A DNA stretch of 64,000 bases, from contig CABZLS010000001.1 in assembly GCA_902526645.1 (NCBI GenBank), forward strand, positions 62,001 to 126,000. The letters are read 5' to 3'. The translations under genes were made by a program, and so were the position numbers. Positions within the stretch are counted from its first letter, which is position 1; each line of letters opens with the position of its first letter. This document shows positions 48,205 to 55,101 of the stretch, one piece after another. The notes under the pieces are model-generated. The model was not told the DNA's origin. It worked only from the letters and a program-made list of their open reading frames with translations, and searched no databases. This stretch comes from an uncultured Pelagibacteraceae bacterium. GTDB taxonomy: Bacteria > Pseudomonadota > Alphaproteobacteria > Pelagibacterales > Pelagibacteraceae.

Positions 48205-48210
48205 AAGTAA

Positions 48211-48510
48211 TTATTCCAAATTTAATATTTGCTCCAGTTTGGCCATCATAATGACTTTTAGAACTGACTTACTTACATCTTTAATAATTACTTTTGTATT
48301 TTTTTCTAAACCTTTTTGATGACTCTCAATTAAAACAGATATCCCAGATGAATCCATATATTGGACATTACTGAGGTTTAAGTGAACTTCTTTACCTGCA
48401 TCGATATGAGGAAATATTACTTCTTTTGCCTTTTCCGTAACATCCATATCTATTTCACCATCAAGATGAATTGTAGCTATATTGCCTTCTTCTGTAACTT
48501 TGTAGCTCAT
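48211..48510 (-). CDS. STAS-domain anti-sigma-factor antagonist (RsbV-like) 2
   Basis: 99 aa, a single STAS domain with YMDSSGISVLIES; Ser55 of DSSG matches the residue phosphorylated in SpoIIAA and RsbV. It is closely similar to the neighbouring STAS protein, which suggests a duplication. It overlaps that gene by 4 bp and precedes the kinase gene by 6 bp. It is the probable substrate of the kinase and of one of the PP2C phosphatases. Confidence 0.9.
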   Translation of the reverse strand: MSYKVTEEGNIATIHLDGEIDMDVTEKAKEVIFPHIDAGKEVHLNLSNVQYMDSSGISVLIESHQKGLEKNTKVIIKDVSKSVLKVIMMAKLEQILNLE

Positions 48511-48791
48511 AAAAATTTTCTTGCCATTGATAAAACTTTTTCAACTGGTTTACTGACTTCAACTAATTCAAATTTTGTTTTTTTTTGTTCAGAGAGTTTT
48601 TTACTTTCAATTAAAACAGATATTCCAGACGAGTCCATGTATTCGACTTTACTTAAGTTTAAATGTACTTCATGTCCGGCCTCTATTAATGGTAAAATGG
48701 TATTTCTAGCTTTGTCAGAAACTTCCATATCTATTTCTCCATCAAGATGAACTATTCTTCTATTATCAATTTCTTCAATTTTATATGTCAT
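48507..48791 (-). CDS. STAS-domain anti-sigma-factor antagonist (RsbV-like) 1
   Basis: 94 aa, a single STAS domain beginning MTYKIEEIDNRRIVHLDGEID with the conserved YMDSSGISVLIES block (candidate phospho-Ser55). It is the first gene of the minus-strand STAS-STAS-kinase operon and is divergent from the pilin genes across 149 bp. Having two similar antagonists for one kinase suggests separate inputs, perhaps one for each PP2C phosphatase (inference). Confidence 0.9.
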   Translation of the reverse strand: MTYKIEEIDNRRIVHLDGEIDMEVSDKARNTILPLIEAGHEVHLNLSKVEYMDSSGISVLIESKKLSEQKKTKFELVEVSKPVEKVLSMARKFL

Positions 48792-48805
48792 AACTTTTTA
48801 AAATA

Positions 48806-48819
48806 ACTCATTATGAGCA
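48806..48819 (+). promoter_or_regulatory. ACTCATTATGAGCA palindromic motif between partner-switch operon and pilin
   Basis: The core CTCATTATGAG is a perfect 11-bp palindrome about one central base. It matches ACCCAAAATGAGCA at 39535 in most positions. It lies in the divergent gap and could control either the STAS operon or the pilins. Inference. Confidence 0.4.
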
Positions 48820-48940
48820 GATATCCTTTATTTTCCACTAAAAAAAACATAAATTATGACGCTTATACTCACTTTACATATCTTGAAAAAAAATTTAGAT
48901 TCCTTTTATTAAATTAATTTAATTAATATAAAGAGGAAAA

Positions 48941-49441
48941 ATGAAAAATAACAAAGGTTTTACTTTAATCGAACTATTAGTAGTAGTAGCGATTATTGGA
49001 ATATTAGCTGCCGTTGGGACAGTGGCATATACTGGTTACACATCTGGAGCTAAAAAGAATAGTGCAAAATCCAATCATGCTGCAGTAGTAAAATACATTG
49101 CGAATGAATTACAAAAATGTGCAATGGATAGTAGCTCCAAAGCATTTGATAGTGCTACGTTTTGTAGTACGAGCTATACTGCGGGGACGACAGCAACCGC
49201 CGCTATAGCAGCTTTAGCTGATTTTAAAAATCCTTACTATAACGCAGACTCAGCTGTTGTATCAGCAGTTCCTAGTACAGCTACAGGAGCTACAGGAGCA
49301 CCTAATGCTGCAGGCTGGGTAGTAGTTGCCGCAAAAACTGGTAGCACTACAATAGTTTCAGTGTCAACTTGTAATGAAAAAGGAACTGGCACTGCTTGCG
49401 CGACCGACGCAACACAAACTAATGAAGTTGCTGTAGAGTAG
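48941..49441 (+). CDS. pilA: Type IV pilin (major-type), first copy
   Basis: 166 aa. The leader MKNNKG is cleaved before FTLIELLVVVAIIGILAAVG, with the canonical Glu at +5. An Ala/Thr/Gly-rich C-terminal domain carries four Cys (likely two disulfides). A strong ribosome binding site (AAGAGG) lies 9 bp upstream, consistent with high expression. It is followed after 10 bp by a second pilin that shares the first 45 or so mature residues. Confidence 0.93.
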   Translation: MKNNKGFTLIELLVVVAIIGILAAVGTVAYTGYTSGAKKNSAKSNHAAVVKYIANELQKCAMDSSSKAFDSATFCSTSYTAGTTATAAIAALADFKNPYYNADSAVVSAVPSTATGATGAPNAAGWVVVAAKTGSTTIVSVSTCNEKGTGTACATDATQTNEVAVE

Positions 49442-49451
49442 TTCATATTTA

Positions 49452-49868
49452 ATGACCACTAAAAGTTCTGGATTTACCTTAATTGAACTTTTAGTGGTTA
49501 TTGCGATCATCGGTATACTTTCAGCTGCAGGTACAATAACTTATAGTGGCTACGTTAAGGGTGCTAAAAGAAACTCAGCTGAAAATGTCATTCAACAAAT
49601 TTCACTTGCTCAGACAGAAGAGTACTCAAATACAGGATCTTATTATATCACAGGCGGAGACACTTCTTGTTCTGCAGATGCAACTAGCACACAAGGTATA
49701 GAAACGAATTTATTTGATGGGGAAAGTATCATTGATGATGATATAGATTTTGAGGTTTGTATTTTTGGTACAGGGGCAAATTATACAGTTTCTGCACAAG
49801 ATACCACATCAACATGTGTCATAACTGTCACCAAGTATGGAACTCCTGAAAGAACAAACTGTAATTAA
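49452..49868 (+). CDS. Type IV pilin, second copy
   Basis: 138 aa. The leader MTTKSSG is cleaved before FTLIELLVVIAIIGILSAAG (Glu at +5). After the helix it continues TYSGYVKGAKRNSAEN, close to TYTGY...GAKKNSAKS-like residues of the first pilin, then diverges. Four Cys are present in the head domain. Tandem arrangement suggests duplication and specialisation of pilin subunits. Confidence 0.9.
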   Translation: MTTKSSGFTLIELLVVIAIIGILSAAGTITYSGYVKGAKRNSAENVIQQISLAQTEEYSNTGSYYITGGDTSCSADATSTQGIETNLFDGESIIDDDIDFEVCIFGTGANYTVSAQDTTSTCVITVTKYGTPERTNCN

Positions 49869-49884
49869 TTTTAGTAAAAATTTA

Positions 49885-49895
49885 ACCCAAAATGG
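49885..49895 (+). promoter_or_regulatory. ACCCAAAATGG motif before small lipoprotein
   Basis: A copy of the recurrent motif 48 bp before the lipoprotein start. ATGGAT (49892) and ATCCAT (49916) could pair as a 6-bp stem, but no U tract follows. Inference. Confidence 0.35.
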
Positions 49896-49942
49896 ATGCT
49901 TTATTATTTTGTAAAATCCATTAAATAAACTAACTTTAATGT

Positions 49943-50233
49943 ATGAAAAAAATTTTATTAATATTATTAATCTTACCCCTTTTAAGTAATTGTAGTCAAT
50001 ATACGACTATGATTGGACCAAGTATTAATTTAGTACAATCCGGTAGTGTTTTACAAGCAACCGGTTCTCTTTCAGGTTCTCTAGCCATTAATAATGTAAA
50101 AGAAAATTTAATTGCTGATATGAAAAGTGAAAATATTTGTCCGACAGTTCATTCCTCGGAATTAAGTGAAATATTCTTTGAAACATTAGAACATATGGAT
50201 TGTTTTTATGATCCAATGAGTATTTATAGATAA
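49943..50233 (+). CDS. Small putative lipoprotein
   Basis: 96 aa. A short signal ends in the lipobox LLSNC (Cys17). The mature part has a Gly/Ser-rich segment (SGSVLQATGSLSGSLAI) and two more cysteines near the C terminus. No family was recognised. It lies between the pilins and the TPR-barrel gene and might be exported or handled by that neighbour (inference). Confidence 0.65.
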   Translation: MKKILLILLILPLLSNCSQYTTMIGPSINLVQSGSVLQATGSLSGSLAINNVKENLIADMKSENICPTVHSSELSEIFFETLEHMDCFYDPMSIYR

Positions 50234-50329
50234 TCAAATTTAAATATCGTAATAAGTATTGGTAAATAATAACTATTTTTGAAAATTAATAATTGAAAAA
50301 ATAAATATAGTTAATATCTTTCTCTTTTT

Positions 50330-51634
50330 ATGTTTTTAAAGTTAAATAGATTTAAAATAGTTTTTATCTCAACTTTATTGTTGATATCAAACTCTGCCTT
50401 TTCTTCTGAAAAAAATATTACCTATATGCAAATTTTGCAAAAACCTAATGACTTAGATTTAAATTTAAAATACGCACAGCAACAAGGTAAAATGGGAAAC
50501 TTTAAACAAACCATTTCTACTCTTGAAAGATTAAATATGCTCTATCCAGATAATACTGAAATAAAATTATATTTGTTATCAATTTTAGTTCAAGTTGACT
50601 CCCCTGAAAAAGCCAACACTATTATTGAGGAAATGAAATTAAGAAAAGATCTTTCATCTGAAGATTTAGTAACATTGCAAGAGATTGAAGAAGAATTGAG
50701 AGATAGAGAACCAAGTCTTTGGAAATTTACAGCAGATATTTCTGCAGGTTCTGTATTTGCACAAAATGTAAACAGCGTTTCAAAATCAAGAGTCAAAAAA
50801 GAGTCTGGTAGTTATGTAGGGTTTAATTCAGCAAAATATGATAGGACACTTAGCGGAGGTATAAGTTTATCCGCTACTCGACCGATCGGTGAAGAGTCCT
50901 CATTTTTGTTAGGTCTATCTCAATCTACATCAGAACAATATCAAGAGACCGATGATGATTTTCAAAGTTATGGTTTGACTCTCGCATTAGATACAATTTT
51001 TGCAGGCCAAAGTGTTAGTCCGTACTTAATGTTAAGTAAATCTGATTATCAAACTGATGCAGATAGTTTTTCAATGATGTATGGAGCTGGAAGTTTTTTT
51101 ACAATAGGTGAGAGAAACACTATTAGTTATGGTTATGCATTTTCAGATTCAAAAGGGAACAATAATACTAGTGACACAACAGCTAATGAAACTAATACTA
51201 TAGGTCACAGTTATACACTAGCACATGATTTTATCGTAAATCAAATTATTTCAACAAATATCAGTCTTGGATATAGTGATAGTGATGCAAGAATAGATGA
51301 TGGTAACGATTATGAAACTTATGATGTAGGATTTGGAATAAATTTTGCATTTCCTTGGGCTTATATCGCTGTATCTAATTCTTTAAGTTTTAATGATTAT
51401 AAAAAAGAAGATACTTCTGTTATTTCTCAAAAATTAAGATCCGATGTAGCAAATACGTTTGATGTTATGTTAACAAAGGCAATAGGAGATATTTTTCCCG
51501 CAATTGACCCAAATAGAAGTTTTTTTATAAACCTTTCTTATGAAAAAGTTATATCTGAAGCAAATATTGTGAATTACGATTATATTGCTGATTCTTTTTC
51601 TTTAAGCTTCTCTAGGTCGTTTAATTTAAATTAG
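50330..51634 (+). CDS. Outer-membrane protein: TPR-like N terminus plus beta-barrel
   Basis: 434 aa. A signal peptide (about residues 1-26) precedes helical TPR-like repeats (residues about 35-125, e.g. GKMGNFKQTISTLERLNMLYP). From about residue 133 alternating amphipathic strands continue to the end (SFSRSFNLN), consistent with an outer-membrane barrel. The plan recalls Slam/DUF560 lipoprotein-assembly proteins and other TPR-barrel porins, but the match is not certain. It is followed by FecR- and CHASE2-domain genes. Confidence 0.7.
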   Translation: MFLKLNRFKIVFISTLLLISNSAFSSEKNITYMQILQKPNDLDLNLKYAQQQGKMGNFKQTISTLERLNMLYPDNTEIKLYLLSILVQVDSPEKANTIIEEMKLRKDLSSEDLVTLQEIEEELRDREPSLWKFTADISAGSVFAQNVNSVSKSRVKKESGSYVGFNSAKYDRTLSGGISLSATRPIGEESSFLLGLSQSTSEQYQETDDDFQSYGLTLALDTIFAGQSVSPYLMLSKSDYQTDADSFSMMYGAGSFFTIGERNTISYGYAFSDSKGNNNTSDTTANETNTIGHSYTLAHDFIVNQIISTNISLGYSDSDARIDDGNDYETYDVGFGINFAFPWAYIAVSNSLSFNDYKKEDTSVISQKLRSDVANTFDVMLTKAIGDIFPAIDPNRSFFINLSYEKVISEANIVNYDYIADSFSLSFSRSFNLN

Positions 51635-51689
51635 ATTTAGCAAAAGTTTATAAATACCGATAAAACAAGGCTTATTTATATTCTTTCTG

Positions 51690-51702
51690 TGCCCATTTTG
51701 GT
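51690..51702 (+). promoter_or_regulatory. TGCCCATTTTGGT motif before the FecR-domain gene
   Basis: A near-exact match to the motif before pilT (TGCCCAWWWTGGT). TAAATA at 51724-51729 could be a -10 element, which would put the motif near -40. Inference. Confidence 0.4.
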
Positions 51703-51746
51703 CTTAAAGTTGTTTCAATTTTCTAAATATTTGTTACTTTTTCACT

Positions 51747-52985
51747 ATGAAAAAAATTTTGACAGCTGTTGTAAGCTTGTTATTCTTGTTCAGCGTTAAC
51801 TCTATTGCTGAGGAAAAGTTAACAATTGAAAAACAATTAGTTGGAATAGTTGGTGCAATTTCAGGAACAGTCAAAACTGAGACGAGAGAATTAAAAGCAG
51901 GTGACAAAATCTATCTTAATGAAACCATTTATGCTGGTGCAGGGTCTGGAACACAAATTTTATTATTAGATCAGTCAACTTTTACTGTTGGTGAAGATTC
52001 TGAAGTAGTGATGGATACATTTATTTTTGATCCAGCTACGAATGATGGAAAAATTGTTGCGAGTGTAAAACAAGGAAGTTTAAAAGTTATCTCAGGACTA
52101 ATAAGTAAAAAAAATCCTGATAGTTTAACTGTTGAAGTACCTGAAGGAACTTTAGGTTCTAGAGGAACTGAATTTCAAACTATAGTCTCAAAAGGAAGAA
52201 CAGATACTTTATTAATTGGTCCGGGTAAAAATAATTCATTAGGTATGAGACCAGGCGCAGTATTAGTTGGAAATAATCTTGGTCAAACTTTATTAGATAA
52301 CCCTTATAGCATGACTTCAATGTCAAAAGGGAAAGCACCTGGGCAAGCAAAAAAGATTACAAAAAACCAGTTAAAAAAATTCAATAAAAAGATGAAAGCT
52401 TTAAGAGTTGCAAAACTTTCACCTGACTCAACTAAAGCTGAGAGAAAACAACTTAGAAAAAGTTTAAAAAAAGAACTTAAAGCATTGGGTTTTGAAAAAG
52501 AAGAAATCAAAACTATGATCAAACAAAATATCAAGAAAGATAAAGAGAAAAAAGTAGCAATTAAGAAAGAAAGAGCAGAAAAGAAAAAAGCTAAAAAGAA
52601 AAAAGCTAAAGCAGAAAAGAAAAAAGGTAAAAAGAAAAAAGCAACTAAGAAAAAAGGTAAAAAGAAAAAAGCTAAAGCTGAAAAGAAAAAAGGTAAAAAG
52701 AAAAAAGCAACTAAGAAAAAAGCTACTAAGAAAAAAGCAACTAAGAAAAAAGCAACTAAGAAAAAAGCTACTAAGAAAAAAGCTACTAAAAAGAAAAAGG
52801 CTGTGAAGAAAAAACCAGCTAAGAAAAAGAAAAAAGCAGTAAAGAAAAAACCTAAGAAAAAGAAAAAAGTAGTTAAGAAAAAACCTAAGAAAAAGAAAAA
52901 AGTTGTTAAAAAGAAAAGAGTTGTTAAAAAGAAAAAAGCAGCTAAGAAGAGAAAAGCTAAAAAGAAAAGAAGAAGAAAGAAGTAG
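51747..52985 (+). CDS. Exported FecR-domain protein with long Lys/Ala-rich tail
   Basis: 412 aa. A signal peptide (about residues 1-21, ending NSIAEE) is followed by a FecR domain at about 35-150 (VKTETRELKAGDKIYLNETIYAGAGSG in parts; VPEGTLGSRGTEF). From about residue 200 the protein becomes basic, and the last 150 residues are almost only Lys, Ala, Thr, Val and Pro in KKKAT/KKKAK repeats, as in histone-H1-like or AlgP-like tails. FecR domains are periplasmic sensors or ligand binders. The CHASE2-PP2C gene follows after 58 bp; FecR and CHASE2 genes often neighbour each other. Confidence 0.8.
   Translation: MKKILTAVVSLLFLFSVNSIAEEKLTIEKQLVGIVGAISGTVKTETRELKAGDKIYLNETIYAGAGSGTQILLLDQSTFTVGEDSEVVMDTFIFDPATNDGKIVASVKQGSLKVISGLISKKNPDSLTVEVPEGTLGSRGTEFQTIVSKGRTDTLLIGPGKNNSLGMRPGAVLVGNNLGQTLLDNPYSMTSMSKGKAPGQAKKITKNQLKKFNKKMKALRVAKLSPDSTKAERKQLRKSLKKELKALGFEKEEIKTMIKQNIKKDKEKKVAIKKERAEKKKAKKKKAKAEKKKGKKKKATKKKGKKKKAKAEKKKGKKKKATKKKATKKKATKKKATKKKATKKKATKKKKAVKKKPAKKKKKAVKKKPKKKKKVVKKKPKKKKKVVKKKRVVKKKKAAKKRKAKKKRRRKK
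52571..52984 (+). repeat. Coding tandem repeats for KKKAT/KKKAK units
   Basis: Within the FecR-protein gene, AAGAAAAAAGC(A/T)ACT-like units of about 15 bp are repeated many times with small changes. The tract is prone to slippage and recombination, so the tail length may vary between strains. All copies stay in frame here. Confidence 0.75.
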
Positions 52986-53043
52986 TTAGCACTTTTTCAT
53001 TAAGAATTATTTACTTTATTTAAATTAAATATAGATTTGTTTT

Positions 53044-55095
53044 GTGAAGGTATTTTTGCAAAAACACACGAACTATTTAATTTTCTTATTAGTTCTTTTA
53101 TTTCTAATTTCTCTAAAGATAATTAATCCTTCATTTATCAAATCAGTTTCATATCTTAGTTTTGATCTTTATCAAAAAGTGTTTGCACAAAAAAAAAATA
53201 GTGAAGTTGTAATCATTGATATAGATGAAGAGAGTTTAGGAAAATTTGGACAATTTCCATGGAATAGAAATGTTTTTGCAAAAATTCTAGATCAAATTAA
53301 CCCTTCCAATCCAAAAGCGATAGGTTTTGATATTTTTTTTACTGAGAAAGATAAACAATCCCCTGATGAAATAATAAAATCATATAATTTAATTCCTTCA
53401 GATGTTGCAGAACTTCAAAAATTAAAAGGACCGGATGATATTTTTTCAGAAAAATTAAAAAAGTCAAAATCAATTATAGCAGTATTAGGAAGCAATGTTC
53501 CTTCACATTCAAATTATGACAGGAAAGCAAAAGCAAGATTTCTATCGAAGGGAGGAGATCCAAAAAAATTTACATATTCATATCCTTACTCAATTGGATC
53601 CCTTGAAATATTAGAAAAAGATGTAAAAGGTTTAGGGTCAATATCATTTTTAGATCAATTAGATGGAATCATTAGATCATTACCCTTAATTGTTCAATTC
53701 AATAAAAAGATATACCCCACGATGGGACTAGAGATGGTTAGAGTTGGATCTAATCAAAAAAATATTTACGTAGAATTGAACGAAGTTGGCATTAAAAGAA
53801 TAAGTGCAAGACCTTATAAAATTAGTTCAGACCCTAATGGAATTATTTGGATCAAATATAAAAAGTCAGATAAAAAACAATATATATCAGCGAGCGATGT
53901 TTACGATGGAAAATTTCAATCAGATTTCTTTAAAGATAAATATGTTTTAATAGGAGCATCTGCTCAAGGACTTTTTGATCTAGTTAAAACCCCATTAGGT
54001 ATAACTATACCAGGAGTTGAAGTTCATGCAAATGTAATTGAAAATATTTTAGATCAATCATATTTAATCAGAAATCCAAATACTTATATCTTTGAGTTGT
54101 TATTTTCAATCATTGTTGCTTTAATAACATTTGTATTATCGCAAAAAATAAAACCAAAATATAGCTTATCTATTTTCTTTGGAAATCTTTTAGTAATAAT
54201 AATTATTGGATTTTCTATCTATAAATTTAGATCTGAACTTATTGATATGAGTTATCCAATATTTATTGTTACAATTACTTTTTTGACAGGACTTTATTTT
54301 AGATTTATCGAGGAAAATAAAATTGCTTTAGCTAATTTACAAAAAGAAGCTAAACTATTAAAAGAAAGAGAACTTGCAGCAGGAGTTCAGAAAAGTTTAT
54401 TCCCAGATATTTCAAAATTTGAAAATTTTATATTTGCTAAAAATGTTCCAGCAAGAGACGTATCAGGAGATTATTTTGATGTAGTAAGATCTACTCCAGA
54501 GGAATATTTTTTTACTTTAGCTGATGTATCTGGAAAAGGTGTTAAAGCTGGTATGTATATGGCTAAAGCATCCTCAATATTTCGAACTTTAACAAATTTA
54601 AAATTTCCTTTAGAGAAAGTTGTGTTTGGTGTCAATAACGAACTTGTAGAGGCTAAGTTTAAGGGCATGTTTGTAACAGCTGTTTTTGGTAAGCTTAATA
54701 TTAAAACTGGAGAGCTTATTTTTATTAATGCAGGACATGAAAGTATTTTGATTTTTGATCAAAATAAAAAATATGAATATATCAAGTCAGAGATGCCACC
54801 TATTGGAATTGTTAAATATTTTACAGAGTCGATGGTTAAATCTAATACCATGAACCTTAAAGATAAAACATTTGTGGTTTATACCGATGGTGTAACTGAA
54901 GGGTATTTAAAAAATGGTGAGGAATTAGGGGCCGAAGGAGTTCAAAAAATCATAGATGGCATGTCAGAAGTGACACCAAAAACTATTGTCGAGTCTATTG
55001 AAAAAGAGTTGAATTGGGGTGCTGAAAAGTTAAGAGATGATATTACTTGTATGGCTATAAACATAAGTAACACTGAATTAATTAAGAAAAAATAA
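53044..55095 (+). CDS. CHASE2-domain membrane PP2C/SpoIIE phosphatase
   Basis: 683 aa from a GTG start (no ATG nearby). An N-terminal membrane helix is followed by an extracytoplasmic CHASE2 domain (about residues 50-330; VVIIDIDEESLGKFGQFPWNR). Three membrane helices (about 350-430) lead to a cytoplasmic SpoIIE-type PP2C domain. Its metal-binding residues are in SGDYFDV, ADVSGKGVKAG, YTDGVTEG and LRDDIT. It should sense an external signal and dephosphorylate a STAS protein inside. It lies 58 bp after the FecR gene and 6 bp before the propeller autotransporter. Confidence 0.9.
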   Translation: MKVFLQKHTNYLIFLLVLLFLISLKIINPSFIKSVSYLSFDLYQKVFAQKKNSEVVIIDIDEESLGKFGQFPWNRNVFAKILDQINPSNPKAIGFDIFFTEKDKQSPDEIIKSYNLIPSDVAELQKLKGPDDIFSEKLKKSKSIIAVLGSNVPSHSNYDRKAKARFLSKGGDPKKFTYSYPYSIGSLEILEKDVKGLGSISFLDQLDGIIRSLPLIVQFNKKIYPTMGLEMVRVGSNQKNIYVELNEVGIKRISARPYKISSDPNGIIWIKYKKSDKKQYISASDVYDGKFQSDFFKDKYVLIGASAQGLFDLVKTPLGITIPGVEVHANVIENILDQSYLIRNPNTYIFELLFSIIVALITFVLSQKIKPKYSLSIFFGNLLVIIIIGFSIYKFRSELIDMSYPIFIVTITFLTGLYFRFIEENKIALANLQKEAKLLKERELAAGVQKSLFPDISKFENFIFAKNVPARDVSGDYFDVVRSTPEEYFFTLADVSGKGVKAGMYMAKASSIFRTLTNLKFPLEKVVFGVNNELVEAKFKGMFVTAVFGKLNIKTGELIFINAGHESILIFDQNKKYEYIKSEMPPIGIVKYFTESMVKSNTMNLKDKTFVVYTDGVTEGYLKNGEELGAEGVQKIIDGMSEVTPKTIVESIEKELNWGAEKLRDDITCMAINISNTELIKKK

Positions 55096-55101
55096 TCCAA
55101 G

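Noticed and set aside
49892..49921. Hairpin after the second pilin as a terminator
   Set aside because: The stem is only 6 bp with an 18-nt loop and no T tract follows.
52571..52984. Tandem repeats as a non-coding satellite or CRISPR-like array
   Set aside because: The repeats are in frame within an intact gene and code for KKKAT/KKKAK units.
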